DNA of 64,000 nt from Pullilachnospira sp963929535 (GCA_963929535.1 CAWVIZ010000010.1:310001-374000); one strand, 5' to 3'; shown: positions 8,101 through 17,474, counted from the stretch's first letter. Translations and numbers: made by a program. The notes: generated from the sequence alone by a model not told the origin.

Positions 8101-10161
8101 ATGAACGAGGCGGCACCCATCCGAACCCTTCGGGGTATCGGAGAGAAGACGGAAAAATTATTTGAAAAGCTGGGCGTACGGACGCTGGGGGATTTGCTGG
8201 CATATTATCCCCGGGAGTATGATATTTTCTGCGCTCCTGTATCCATAGGGGAGGCAAGAGATCAGGAAAAGGTGGCGGTGACAGGTGTGGTGACGGGCAG
8301 TGTGGAGGTTCGAAGAGTGAGGAATCTCACCATAGCCTCCACAGTGATCTCGGATCTGACAGGGAGATGCAGGCTTACCTGGTTCAACATGCCCTTTATC
8401 CGGAACATCCTGACCAGAGGAAGCACTTTTGTATTTCGGGGAAAGATGGTATTCAAAGGAAATCAGCGGGTGATGGAACAGCCCAAGATCTATAAGCCCG
8501 AGGAATATCGGGAGCGGCTTTACAGTATGCAGCCGGTCTATGGGCTGACGGCCGGGCTGTCCAATAACCAGGTGACCCGGGCGGTGGAGCAGGTTCTTTC
8601 CGACCGGGAGCTGACCAGGGATTATCTTCCGGAGGAACTGCGGATCCGGGAAGGGCTGGCGGAGTATAATTTCGCCGTATCCCAGATCCATTTTCCCAAA
8701 GATCAGGAAAGCTTTGTAAGCGCCAGGAATCGTCTGGCCTTTGATGAATTTCTCCTGTTCATCCTGGGACTTCAGAGACTGAAGGAAAAAAGCGGAAGGG
8801 AAGAGAACCATTACCGGATGAAGGAGGTCTGGAAGACGGAAGAGGTGATGGAGAACCTTCCTTACCGGCTTACCGATGCTCAGCAGAATGTCTGGTATGA
8901 GATCGAAAGGGATCTGAAGGGAGAAAAACTGATGGCCCGGCTGGTACAGGGAGATGTGGGAAGCGGAAAGACCATCATTGCTTTCCTGGCTATGATCATG
9001 GCGGCAGAGAACGGTTATCAGAGTGCCATCATGGTTCCCACGGAGGTGCTGGCAAGACAGCATTTTGAAGCGCTGAATAGGCTGCTGGAGGAAAACGGGC
9101 TGCTGGAGCAGTATGCGCCTGTGCTTCTTACCGGATCATCCACTGCCAGGGAAAAAAAAGAGATCTATCAGCGGATCGCCCGGGGGGAAGCCAGGATGAT
9201 CGTGGGAACCCATGCGCTGATCCAGGAAAAGGTGGAGTACGAGAGCCTGGCTCTGGTGATCACTGATGAACAGCATCGGTTTGGGGTACGGCAGAGAGAG
9301 ACATTTTCCGGAAAGGGCACCAGACCCAATGTCCTTGTTATGAGCGCCACGCCCATACCCAGAACCCTGGGGATCATCCTTTATGGAGACCTGGATATTT
9401 CCGTGATCGACCAGCTGCCTGCCAGAAGGCTGCCCATTAAGAATTGTGTGGTGACCACCGCTTACCGGCCCCAGGCATACAGGTTTATTGAGAAGCAGGT
9501 GCGGGAGGGACGGCAGGCGTACGTGATCTGTCCCATGGTGGAGGCCAGTGAAGGTCTGGAGGGCGAGAATGTTACGGATTATGCCAGGAAGCTTAAAAAG
9601 GAGCTTCCGGAGGATATCCGGATCGGGATCCTTCATGGTCAGATGAAGCCCAGGGAGAAAAACCGGGTGATGGAAGAATTTGCCGCGGGGGGCATTCAGG
9701 TGCTGGTGTCCACCACTGTGGTGGAGGTGGGGGTCAACGTCCCCAATGCCACGGTGATGATGGTGGAGAATGCGGAACGGTTCGGTCTTGCTCAGCTCCA
9801 CCAGCTCCGGGGCCGGGTGGGACGGGGAGAACACCAGTCCTACTGCATCTTTATCCAGGGAAACGGCCGGGAGGACACCTCCCGGAGGCTGCAGATCCTG
9901 GGAAAGTCCAATGACGGTTTCTATATCGCCCAGGAGGATCTGAAGCTCCGGGGACCGGGGGATCTGTTCGGTGTGCGCCAGAGCGGTCTTCTGGAATTCG
10001 GTGTGGCGGATATCTTCCGGGATGCGGATATCATGAAGCGGGCCAGCCGGGCGGCGGAGGAGCTTCTGGAACTGGATTTTGAGCTGGCGCTTCCTCAGAA
10101 TGAAGGGCTGAGGGAGAAGCTGGAGCAGTATATGAGCCGGGAGGAAGGGCTGGGACTTTAG
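8101..10161 (+). CDS. recG: ATP-dependent DNA helicase RecG
   Basis: 686 residues, normal for RecG, which remodels stalled forks and Holliday junctions. Order seen: N-terminal wedge/OB domain (RTLRGIGEKTEKLFEKLG, then the OB fold about 60-150); helicase domain 1 with Walker A QGDVGSGKT, TDEQHRFG (DEQH box) and MSATPIPRTL; helicase domain 2 with STTVVEVGVNVPNA and QLRGRVGRG; C-terminal RecG tail. The 185 bases before it contain no gene but a GGAGGGTG...CACCCTC hairpin (about 8034-8084). The start is ATG 8101, but the ribosome site is weak. Confidence 0.96.
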   Translation: MNEAAPIRTLRGIGEKTEKLFEKLGVRTLGDLLAYYPREYDIFCAPVSIGEARDQEKVAVTGVVTGSVEVRRVRNLTIASTVISDLTGRCRLTWFNMPFIRNILTRGSTFVFRGKMVFKGNQRVMEQPKIYKPEEYRERLYSMQPVYGLTAGLSNNQVTRAVEQVLSDRELTRDYLPEELRIREGLAEYNFAVSQIHFPKDQESFVSARNRLAFDEFLLFILGLQRLKEKSGREENHYRMKEVWKTEEVMENLPYRLTDAQQNVWYEIERDLKGEKLMARLVQGDVGSGKTIIAFLAMIMAAENGYQSAIMVPTEVLARQHFEALNRLLEENGLLEQYAPVLLTGSSTAREKKEIYQRIARGEARMIVGTHALIQEKVEYESLALVITDEQHRFGVRQRETFSGKGTRPNVLVMSATPIPRTLGIILYGDLDISVIDQLPARRLPIKNCVVTTAYRPQAYRFIEKQVREGRQAYVICPMVEASEGLEGENVTDYARKLKKELPEDIRIGILHGQMKPREKNRVMEEFAAGGIQVLVSTTVVEVGVNVPNATVMMVENAERFGLAQLHQLRGRVGRGEHQSYCIFIQGNGREDTSRRLQILGKSNDGFYIAQEDLKLRGPGDLFGVRQSGLLEFGVADIFRDADIMKRASRAAEELLELDFELALPQNEGLREKLEQYMSREEGLGL

Positions 10162-10226
10162 TTCCGAAGGCGTGCTGACACGGCAGAGTGTGCCGGGGGG
10201 CCAGCCGGGAAAGCGAGGAGATGGGT

Positions 10227-10931
10227 ATGAGTAAGATCGTAGAGATGAAAAATGTACAGAAAATCTATCATATGGGGGAGGTGGAGATCCGGGCAGCGGA
10301 TTCCATCAGTTTCTCCATTGAAAAAGGGGAATTTGCCGTGATCGTAGGTCCCAGCGGCGCCGGAAAGACTACGGTGCTGAATATTCTGGGCGGGATGGAT
10401 ACCTGCGACGGCGGAACGGTGATGGTGGACGGGGAGGATGTAAGCGGCTACCGGAACCGACGGCTGACTGCCTACCGGAGAAATGATATCGGATTTGTGT
10501 TTCAGTTTTACAATCTGGTGCAGAATCTGACTGCCCTGGAGAATGTGGAGCTGGCTACCCAGATCTGCAAAAATCCTCTGGATGCGGCCCAGGTACTGGA
10601 GGAAGTGGGGCTTGGAGACCGGAAGGACAATTTTCCGGCGCAGCTGTCGGGAGGAGAACAGCAGCGGGTGGCTATTGCGAGAGCGCTGGCCAAGAATCCC
10701 AAGCTGCTGCTGTGCGATGAGCCTACCGGGGCACTGGACTATAACACAGGAAAGGCGATTCTCAAACTGCTGCAGGATACCTGCAGGGAAAAAGGGATGA
10801 CAGTGGTGGTGATCACCCACAACACGGCTATTACTCCCATGGCAGACCGGGTGATCAAGATCAAAAACGGCCGGGTCAGTTCCATGGAGATGAACGAGCA
10901 TCCTGTACCAGTTGAGACGATCGAATGGTGA
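10227..10931 (+). CDS. ABC transporter ATP-binding protein (MacB/LolD-like)
   Basis: 234 residues. Walker A GPSGAGKTT, Q-loop FVFQFYNLV, signature LSGGEQQR, Walker B LLLCDEPTGALD, and switch His in VITHNTA. This class energises FtsX/MacB-type permeases. The preferred start is ATG 10227, 6-7 bases after GAGGAG; ATG 10221 touches the ribosome site. It ends five bases before the permease start, so the pair forms one unit. Transported substrate unknown. Confidence 0.92.
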   Translation: MSKIVEMKNVQKIYHMGEVEIRAADSISFSIEKGEFAVIVGPSGAGKTTVLNILGGMDTCDGGTVMVDGEDVSGYRNRRLTAYRRNDIGFVFQFYNLVQNLTALENVELATQICKNPLDAAQVLEEVGLGDRKDNFPAQLSGGEQQRVAIARALAKNPKLLLCDEPTGALDYNTGKAILKLLQDTCREKGMTVVVITHNTAITPMADRVIKIKNGRVSSMEMNEHPVPVETIEW

Positions 10932-10935
10932 TCCT

Positions 10936-13900
10936 ATGAGAAAGGACGCAATGGTAAAAGATTTCTTCCGGGAAATCATAAAAAGCAAAAACAGATTTTT
11001 GTCCATACTGATCATCGTGGCTTTGGGCGTAGCGTTCTTTTCAGGAATCCGGGCGGCAAGTCCGGATATGAAGCTTTCGGCGGATACATATTATGACCAG
11101 TCCAGCCTGATGGATATCCGGGTAATGAGTACTCTGGGACTGACGGAGGATGATGCGGATGCCCTGAAACAGGTGGAAGGCGTAGAGAAAGTGAATGTTT
11201 CCTACAGCGCGGATGTGCTCTGCAGCCTGGAGGATTCCCAGCCGGTGCTTACGCTGATGTCCCTGACAGAGGATATGAACCAGGTGACGGTTCAGGAAGG
11301 CCGGCTTCCCCAGGAAGATGATGAGCTTTTTCTGGATGTGGAATTCCTAAGAGAACATGGATTTGAGATCGGAGATACGATTACCCTGGCGGCAGGGGAC
11401 GGAGAGGATCTGGAAGATACCCTGAAACATTCCCGGTACACCATCGTGGGGGCGGGAACAAGTCCATTCTATCTCAGCCTGGACCGGGGGAGCAGTACAG
11501 TGGGGGACGGCACGGTGAGCGGTTTTGCCTTGCTGCCGCCGGAAAGCTTCACACTGGAAGCTTACACGGAGATCTATCTTGCAGTGGATGGGGCAAAGCT
11601 GGAGAATTGCTACGATGAGGGATACGAAGATCTGGTGGACGAGATCCAGGACAGGATCGAAGACATTCAGGACGAGCGCTGCCAGATACGGTATAACGGG
11701 CTGATGGAGGACGGCCAGGAGGCTATCCGTGAAGGGGAGCAGGAACTTGCGGACGCCCGCACAGAGCTGGCCGATGCCCGGCAGGAGCTGGAGGACGGCG
11801 GACAGGAGATCCAGGATGGCTGGGCAGAAATAACGGATCGGGAGCAGGAACTGTCCGATGGAAAGGAAGAGATCGCCGGCCGTCTCGGAGATCTTGAGGA
11901 TGGAAAGCAGGAGCTGTCCCGCCAGGAAAAAACTCTTCAGGAGAACAGACAGGAGCTGGAGTCCCGGGCGAGCCAGCTTGCGGCAGGACGTCAGGAGCTG
12001 GAGAGCCGGAGCGCTGCCCTGGAGAGCGGAAAACAGCAGCTTGCAGAGGGGCGGCAGCAGCTTCAGGCTCAGAGGGATACCCTGGAGCAGGGAAAGGCTG
12101 CCCTGGCGGCTGCCAAGGAGGAACTGGAGGCCGGGGCCGGTGAGATCGAAGCGGGATGGCAGGAACTCGCGGCAAAGGAAGAGGAACTTACACAGGGAGA
12201 ACAGCAGCTTGCGGAGGGAAAAGCACAGCTTCTGGAGCAGAAAAAGCTGCTGGAATCTCAGACTGCCGCCATTGAGGAGGCCCGGAAGCAGGCGGAGATC
12301 CTGGAGGAACAGAAGGCTGCGTTGCAGACCGCAATGGATGAGGTCCAAAAGCAGCAGGAAGCAGTAAGCAGCCAGAAACAGGAGCAGCAGATCCTTCTGG
12401 ATCAGGAGCTGACACTTCCGGAGGAGGAGCGGGATCCCGCCAGGATACGGGAGCTGCAGGAGATAATCGCCGGATTGGAACAGTCGCTGCAGGAAATCTC
12501 GGCAAATATAGAGGCTCTGCAGGGACAGATGGAGCAGGCCGAGAGTGCGCTGCAGGAGATCCGGTCGGCAATTGACGCTTATGACAGGGGAATGGCTGCT
12601 GTGGCTGCCGGAGAGCAGGAGCTTGCGGCCCGGGAACAGCAGCTGGCAGAGGGCAGAGAACAATTGGAAGCGGCAAAACTCCGGCTTCAGGAGGCCAGTG
12701 ACCAGCTGGAAGCCGGCAGAACGGAGATCCAGGAGAAGGAGAACGCGCTTGCCAAGGGAGAGACCCAGCTGGCCCAGGCGGAGGCTGTCCTCAGTGAAAA
12801 AGAGCAGGAACTGTCCGCCGGGGAGGCTCAGATCGCATCCTACCGTCAGCAGCTTGCGGATGGGGAGGCTCAGATCGCGTCTTACCGTCAGCAGATTTCC
12901 CATGGGGAAGCACAGATCGCGGATGCATGGCGGCAGCTTTACGATGGAGAGGCTCAGCTTGTCCAGGCGCAGCAGGAACTTGCAGACGGAGAACAGCAGA
13001 TTGCCGATGCCAAGGACACGCTTCGGGATTCGGAGCAGGAGCTTTCCGACGGCTGGGAGACATATAACCGGGAAGCGGCGGATGCGGAAAAAGAGATCGC
13101 CGATGGAGAAGCGGACCTGGAAAACGCGAAGAAGGAGCTGGAAGATCTGGAAATGCCGGAATGGTATGTTCTGGACAGAAATTCCATCCAGACGTTTGTG
13201 GAATACGGACAGAATGCGGACCGGGTGGAGGCCATTGGAAATGTATTTCCTGTGATCTTTTTCCTGGTGGCGGCGCTGATCTGCCTGACCACCATGACCA
13301 GAATGGTGGAGGAAAACCGGACGCAGATAGGAACGCTGAAAGCGCTGGGCTACGGGAAGGGGAGGATCGCGGCAAAATATATCTGCTATGCCTTCCTGGC
13401 CAGCTTTATTGGAAGCGCCATCGGACTGGCGGCAGGCCAGAAGACGCTTCCGGTGGTGATCATACAGGCTTATGGTATTCTGTATAACAACCTGCCGGAG
13501 ATCCTGGCGCCCCTGTACGCCGGTTATTCCATATCCTCCACGTGCCTGGCGGTGGCAGTGATCACGCTGGCGGCATTTTCCGCCTGCGGACGGGAAATGC
13601 GGGAGGTTCCTGCGCAGCTTATGCGCCCGGAGGCTCCAAAGAATGGAAAAAGAATATTTCTGGAGAGAATTTCCTTTATCTGGAATCATATGAGTTTTTC
13701 CAAGAAATCCACGGCCAGGAATCTGTTCCGCTACAAAAAAAGATTTTTCATGACAGTGCTGGGAATCGGCGGCTGCATGGGACTTCTGATGGTTGGTTTC
13801 GGCCTGAAGGATTCGATCATGGCCATCGGGGAGAAGCAGTACGGAGAACTGCATAATTATTCCGCAACCATTACCCTGGATGAGGACAGCTCTGCAGAGG

Positions 13901-14835
13901 ATCGGGAGCAGGTAATGGAAACCCTTCAGTCCGATCCGGATGTAACGTCGGCCATGCGCTTTTTGGAGACCTCAGTGGACGCGGGCAATGGAGATGAAGA
14001 GCGCAGCTCTTATCTGATGGTGCCGGAGGAGGAACAGATGCTGGAGGACTTTGTTACTCTGAGGGGGCGGGCGGGTCATACCCAATACGAGCTGGATGAT
14101 TCCGGAGTGATCATCACGGAGAAACTGGCCAAACTGCTGGACGTGTCGGAGGGAGATACCATTTACCTGACAGAGGGAGATACCAAGCGGGTAGAAACCA
14201 CGGTTTCCCATGTGGCGGAGAATTACTTTTATCATTATATTTATATGACTCCTGAGCTTTACCGGGAGCTTTACGGGGAAGAACCGGATTACTCGGTGAT
14301 CCTCACCGTAAACGCCCAGGAGGAGCAGGAGTTTGAGGATGATTTCCAGAGCAGGTATATGGAGCTTCCCGGAGTGCTGAATCTGACATTTTCCAGTTCC
14401 ATGGCGGAGCGGATCGCGGATATGCTGAAAAGTATGGATACCATTATCTACGTGGTGATCATTGCGGCGGGACTTCTGGCCTTTGTGGTGCTGTATAATC
14501 TGAATAACATCAACATCAGCGAACGAAGGCGGGAGCTGGCCACCCTGAAGGTCCTGGGCTTTTATGATATCGAGGTTTCCCAGTATGTATTCAGGGAAAA
14601 TGTGATCCTTACGGTGATCGGAGCTCTGGTGGGAGTGGTTTTCGGGCTGATCCTGCACCGGTTCGTGATCCTTACGGCTGAGATCGATATGATGATGTTT
14701 GGCAGAAATATTAAGTTTCTGAGCTTTTTATACAGCATTTTGCTCACGTTCCTGTTTTCTATGCTGGTAAATGTTTTTATGCATTTCCAATTAAAGAAGC
14801 TGGATATGGTAGAATCTATGAAAAGCGTGGAATAA
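10936..14835 (+). CDS. FtsX-family ABC permease with about 500-residue coiled-coil insert
   Basis: 1299 residues. Residues about 15-40 form the first membrane helix; about 45-250 an extracellular MacB-like domain; about 255-745 an uninterrupted Gln/Glu/Ala/Leu-rich helix with repeats such as LAEGRQQL, LADGEAQI and ASYRQQ; then membrane helices (about 760-900), a second periplasmic-type domain (about 960-1140) and three final helices (RRRELATLKVLGF is the FtsX signature). The helix should project outside the membrane toward or through the wall. Related Clostridia permeases carry such inserts, but function is unknown. Two near-identical in-frame repeats (AQIASYRQQ, 12825-12900) suggest recent internal duplication. 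Confidence 0.9.
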   Translation: MRKDAMVKDFFREIIKSKNRFLSILIIVALGVAFFSGIRAASPDMKLSADTYYDQSSLMDIRVMSTLGLTEDDADALKQVEGVEKVNVSYSADVLCSLEDSQPVLTLMSLTEDMNQVTVQEGRLPQEDDELFLDVEFLREHGFEIGDTITLAAGDGEDLEDTLKHSRYTIVGAGTSPFYLSLDRGSSTVGDGTVSGFALLPPESFTLEAYTEIYLAVDGAKLENCYDEGYEDLVDEIQDRIEDIQDERCQIRYNGLMEDGQEAIREGEQELADARTELADARQELEDGGQEIQDGWAEITDREQELSDGKEEIAGRLGDLEDGKQELSRQEKTLQENRQELESRASQLAAGRQELESRSAALESGKQQLAEGRQQLQAQRDTLEQGKAALAAAKEELEAGAGEIEAGWQELAAKEEELTQGEQQLAEGKAQLLEQKKLLESQTAAIEEARKQAEILEEQKAALQTAMDEVQKQQEAVSSQKQEQQILLDQELTLPEEERDPARIRELQEIIAGLEQSLQEISANIEALQGQMEQAESALQEIRSAIDAYDRGMAAVAAGEQELAAREQQLAEGREQLEAAKLRLQEASDQLEAGRTEIQEKENALAKGETQLAQAEAVLSEKEQELSAGEAQIASYRQQLADGEAQIASYRQQISHGEAQIADAWRQLYDGEAQLVQAQQELADGEQQIADAKDTLRDSEQELSDGWETYNREAADAEKEIADGEADLENAKKELEDLEMPEWYVLDRNSIQTFVEYGQNADRVEAIGNVFPVIFFLVAALICLTTMTRMVEENRTQIGTLKALGYGKGRIAAKYICYAFLASFIGSAIGLAAGQKTLPVVIIQAYGILYNNLPEILAPLYAGYSISSTCLAVAVITLAAFSACGREMREVPAQLMRPEAPKNGKRIFLERISFIWNHMSFSKKSTARNLFRYKKRFFMTVLGIGGCMGLLMVGFGLKDSIMAIGEKQYGELHNYSATITLDEDSSAEDREQVMETLQSDPDVTSAMRFLETSVDAGNGDEERSSYLMVPEEEQMLEDFVTLRGRAGHTQYELDDSGVIITEKLAKLLDVSEGDTIYLTEGDTKRVETTVSHVAENYFYHYIYMTPELYRELYGEEPDYSVILTVNAQEEQEFEDDFQSRYMELPGVLNLTFSSSMAERIADMLKSMDTIIYVVIIAAGLLAFVVLYNLNNINISERRRELATLKVLGFYDIEVSQYVFRENVILTVIGALVGVVFGLILHRFVILTAEIDMMMFGRNIKFLSFLYSILLTFLFSMLVNVFMHFQLKKLDMVESMKSVE

Positions 14836-14836
14836 C

Positions 14837-14865
14837 TTGAAAATTTGGAAAATTCGGAGTAAAAT
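14837..14865 (+). promoter_or_regulatory. Promoter of DUF6465 gene
   Basis: TTGAAA (14837-14842), 17-base spacer, TAAAAT (14860-14865), immediately after the permease stop. Confidence 0.65.
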
Positions 14866-14912
14866 AGGCTGGTAATGATAATTGGTCTGTAAGGAATTGA
14901 GGAGGAATTATT

Positions 14913-15275
14913 ATGACAGCCAAAAAAGTGATTACAAAGGCAACTGAGGCGGTGACGAATAAGTCTGCGGCCAGGGCAGAGGGGAAAGCTTCCGTCAGAA
15001 AGACAGCGGCCAAGGCTGCGGCTCCTGCTGAGAAACCGGCGGCAAAGAAGGCGCCTGTGAAGAAGACTCCTGCCAAGACTCAGGAAATCTATGTACAGTA
15101 CATGGGTAAGGAGATTCTGGATAAGGATCTGGTAGATAAGGTAAAAGAGATCTGGACCAAGGACATGGGGAACAAAGTGAAGGATCTGATCGACCTGAAG
15201 ATCTATGTAAAGACAGAAGAGAATGCTGCCTACTATGTAATCAACGGTGATGTGACGGGACGTTTTGACATATAA
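14913..15275 (+). CDS. DUF6465-family protein with histone-like Lys/Ala tail
   Basis: 120 residues. The first 60 are Lys/Ala/Pro-rich and histone H1-like (AAPAEKPAAKKAPVKKTPAK), suggesting nucleic-acid binding. Residues about 60-120 form a compact domain (EIYVQYMGKEILDKDLVDKV ... YVIN) that I recognise as the DUF6465 type common in Lachnospiraceae. Molecular role unknown. GGAGG lies eight bases before ATG, and it has its own promoter and terminator, so it is probably well expressed. Confidence 0.85.
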   Translation: MTAKKVITKATEAVTNKSAARAEGKASVRKTAAKAAAPAEKPAAKKAPVKKTPAKTQEIYVQYMGKEILDKDLVDKVKEIWTKDMGNKVKDLIDLKIYVKTEENAAYYVINGDVTGRFDI

Positions 15276-15290
15276 GAGACTGGACTTGAG

Positions 15291-15340
15291 AAAAGGCAAA
15301 GAAAGTGTTTGAGAAACCGCTTTCTTTGCCTTTTGCATAT
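15291..15340 (+). terminator. Terminator after DUF6465 gene (may serve both strands)
   Basis: 15-bp arms: AAAAGGCAAAGAAAG (15291-15305) pairs with its complement (15320-15334). The stem itself ends in TTTT on the plus strand and starts with AAAA for the convergent spore-protein gene. Confidence 0.85.
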
Positions 15341-15414
15341 TATAAGAATGTTTTTCCTATAATATGGGTACTACAGATACAGCCTGCTGCTGCTTTTTGG
15401 AGACTGGGGACAGA

Positions 15415-15639
15415 TTAATACTGGCCGCCCATGTTTCCTCCGCTCATCTGTCTCTCCTGAGCTTCGATCATCTTTTTTACCATATAGCCGCCTACAGATC
15501 CGTTCTGCTTGGAAGTCAGGTTTCCGTTGTAGCCATCGGTCAGAGGCACGCCCAGTTCATTGGCAACCTCAAACTTGAAACGATCCAGTGCGCTCTTTGC
15601 TTCCGGTACTGCCGCTGTGTTTGTAGATTTGTTAGACAT
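15415..15639 (-). CDS. Alpha/beta-type small acid-soluble spore protein
   Basis: 74 residues. Recognised from the family core: KFEVANELGV, the GPR protease-site region, and NGSVGGYMVKKMIEA. These proteins coat spore DNA and protect it from UV and heat. AAGGAGG is correctly placed before ATG on the minus strand. It is a single-gene unit with a sigma-G-like promoter. The C-terminus is Gly/Met/Gln-rich (SGGNMGGQY), as in other clostridial copies. It is direct evidence that the organism sporulates or recently did. Confidence 0.96.
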   Translation of the reverse strand: MSNKSTNTAAVPEAKSALDRFKFEVANELGVPLTDGYNGNLTSKQNGSVGGYMVKKMIEAQERQMSGGNMGGQY

Positions 15640-15717
15640 GATAGTTTCCTCCTTGAAATCAATGGTTACTTTGTAACCGTTTTGTTGTGCAGCGAAGCTT
15701 CTGCTTCGTTACGCTGA

Positions 15718-15746
15718 TAGTATGTGGAATCCTCTTCTTTTTACAC
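15718..15746 (-). promoter_or_regulatory. Putative sigma-G promoter of the spore protein gene
   Basis: Minus strand CATACTA (15724-15718), a strong match to the sigma-G/F -10 element, with GTGTA about 17 bases upstream as a poor -35. The 5' leader of about 70 bases contains the small palindrome GGTTACTTTGTAACC. Confidence 0.5.
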
Positions 15747-15840
15747 TAGAAGTTTTTTCATCTGCTGGAAGAAACCGCCTGCCGGATGCGGCGGATCAGT
15801 GACAGTTCACGGACTTTTGTCTGTTTTTGCCAAAAATAAA

Positions 15841-15869
15841 TTGCACTATGACATTCCTTTTGTTATAAT
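15841..15869 (+). promoter_or_regulatory. Promoter of mgsA-like gene
   Basis: TTGCAC (15841-15846), 17-base spacer, TATAAT (15864-15869). Confidence 0.75.
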
Positions 15870-15902
15870 AAAACTAAATTTTCAGGAGAAGGCGGTTGAA
15901 GA

Positions 15903-16301
15903 ATGAACATTGGAATCATTGCTCATAACAGCAAAAAGAGTTTGATCGAGGATTTCTGCATCGCATACAAGGGGATTCTTGCAAAGCATGAGATCTATGC
16001 CACAGGGACTACGGGCAGGCGGATTGAGGAAGTGACCAACCTGCACGTACACAAATTTCTGGCCGGGTCCATTGGGGGAGACAAGCAGTTTACCGAGATG
16101 ATCGAGCGGGATGATATGGATATGGTGATCATATTCTATAACCCGGCCATGATCGATCCCAAGGAGCCGGATATTTATCAGATTTCCCGGCGCTGTGATA
16201 TGTATAATATTCCGCTGGCCACCAACATCGCCACTGCTGAGTCGCTGGTACTGGGGCTGGATCGGGGAGATCTGGACTGGAGGGAGCAGATGAAGCTGTA
16301 G
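15903..16301 (+). CDS. Methylglyoxal synthase-like protein with substituted active-site residues
   Basis: 132 residues, full length for MgsA (dihydroxyacetone phosphate to methylglyoxal and phosphate). The fold signature is clear: ATGTTG, GGDKQ, PLATNIATAE. Aligned to E. coli MgsA at constant offset 11, His8 (H19), Asp60 (D71, catalytic base) and Asp90 (D101) are kept. But D20 is Asn9, D91 is Asn80 (FYNP instead of FWDP) and H98 is Lys87. It may be a clade with altered activity, a phosphate-binding regulator, or still an enzyme. AGGAGAAGG precedes ATG. rsmD follows 40 bases downstream. Confidence 0.8.
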   Translation: MNIGIIAHNSKKSLIEDFCIAYKGILAKHEIYATGTTGRRIEEVTNLHVHKFLAGSIGGDKQFTEMIERDDMDMVIIFYNPAMIDPKEPDIYQISRRCDMYNIPLATNIATAESLVLGLDRGDLDWREQMKL

Positions 16302-16341
16302 GGCGGAAGGCTCTTGAGAAAAGCAGTGGAAGGACAGTAAG

Positions 16342-16908
16342 ATGAGAGTGATAGCGGGAAAAGCGCGAAGTCTGCGCTTAAAGACGATAGACGGACTGGA
16401 TACCAGGCCCACCACCGACAGGATCAAGGAAACGCTGTTTAATATGCTGCAGCCATATATGGCGGACTGCCGTTTCCTGGATCTGTTTTCAGGAAGCGGA
16501 GCCATCGGTATCGAGGCCCTGAGCCGGGGAGCACAGTCCTGCGTATTTGTGGAAAACAGCAGAAAGGCTGTGGAGTGTATCCGGGAGAATCTGAGGTTCA
16601 CCCGTCTGGATGGACAGGCCCGGATCCTGGCGGCGGATGCTGTATCCGCAGTGAGGCAGTTGAACGGAGAAGAGCCGTTTGACTGCATTTTTATGGATCC
16701 GCCCTATGACAGAGGCCTGGAGGCGGAGGTGCTGCGGGCGCTTGCTGATACAACGCTTGCGGACCGGGATACGCTGATCGTGGTGGAGGCATCTCTGAAG
16801 ACCTCCTGGGAGGAGATTTGCGGACTGGGATACCGGATCGTCAAAGAGAAGAGATACAAGACGAATCAGCATGTATTTCTCAGAACAGTAGATAGGAGTG
16901 AAATATGA
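16342..16908 (+). CDS. rsmD: 16S rRNA (guanine966-N2)-methyltransferase RsmD
   Basis: 188 residues. S-adenosylmethionine-binding FLDLFSGSGAIGIEALSRGA and catalytic DPPY (FMDPPYDRG) identify an N6/N2 methyltransferase of the RsmD family, which modifies G966 of 16S rRNA. Its ATGA overlap with coaD is the widely conserved rsmD-coaD pairing. Length and motif order are normal. Confidence 0.95.
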   Translation: MRVIAGKARSLRLKTIDGLDTRPTTDRIKETLFNMLQPYMADCRFLDLFSGSGAIGIEALSRGAQSCVFVENSRKAVECIRENLRFTRLDGQARILAADAVSAVRQLNGEEPFDCIFMDPPYDRGLEAEVLRALADTTLADRDTLIVVEASLKTSWEEICGLGYRIVKEKRYKTNQHVFLRTVDRSEI

Positions 16909-17426
16909 GAACAGCAGTATATCCCGGGTCTTTCGATCCGGTGACGAAGGGACATCTGGATGTGATTGTGCGTGCTGCCAAGCTGTTTGATCAGGTGATT
17001 GTGGGCGTTTTGCACAATTCTGCAAAAAGTCCGTTGTTTTCTGCGGAAGAACGTGTTAAGATACTAGAGGAAGCGACAAAAAATGTGTCGAATATCAGGG
17101 TTCAGTCGTTTTCAGGACTTTCCGTGGACTTTGCCAGACAGTGCGGCGCCAGTGCGATCATCCGGGGCCTGCGTGCCATTACAGATTTTGAGTATGAGCT
17201 GCAGATGGCTCAGACGAACCGGGTGCTTGCGCCGGATATTGATACAATATTTCTGACCACGAGTCTGCAGTACGCATATCTGAGTTCCACCACTGTGAAA
17301 GAGGTGGCGGCGTTTGACGGAGATATCTCCCAGTTTGTGCCGGATTTCGTGGAACGGAAAGTTTTTGATAAGCTGAAAAAGAACGGCAGTTCAGACTGTG
17401 GCAGTAAGGAATCAGACGGAACGTAA
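16905..17426 (+). CDS. coaD: Pantetheine-phosphate adenylyltransferase CoaD
   Basis: 173 residues. Converts 4'-phosphopantetheine and ATP to dephospho-CoA in coenzyme A synthesis. Seen: nucleotidyltransferase motif YPGSFDPVTKGHLD (the T/HxGH-type site), RGLRAITDFEYE, and the C-terminal SSTTVKEVAAF. Its start overlaps rsmD by four bases. The last 15 residues are a short polar tail. Co-transcribed with the coiled-coil gene downstream is likely (48-base gap, no terminator). Confidence 0.96.
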   Translation: MRTAVYPGSFDPVTKGHLDVIVRAAKLFDQVIVGVLHNSAKSPLFSAEERVKILEEATKNVSNIRVQSFSGLSVDFARQCGASAIIRGLRAITDFEYELQMAQTNRVLAPDIDTIFLTTSLQYAYLSSTTVKEVAAFDGDISQFVPDFVERKVFDKLKKNGSSDCGSKESDGT

Positions 17427-17474
17427 GGAAAGCAGGACTGTCCGTGGGAATACATACTAAAGGAGAGTGTAATT

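Noticed and set aside
6647..8257. 536-residue minus-strand frame opposite fakA/recG
   Set aside because: Crosses two well-supported plus-strand genes, His/Leu-rich antisense product, no start signals.
11347..13854. 835-residue open frame on the minus strand
   Set aside because: Mirror of the coiled-coil permease: repeated Gln/Glu/Leu codons leave the antisense frame open; no ribosome site and Leu-rich low-complexity product.
15364..15717. 117-residue plus-strand frame
   Set aside because: Antisense of the spore protein gene, whose family match and AAGGAGG are unambiguous.
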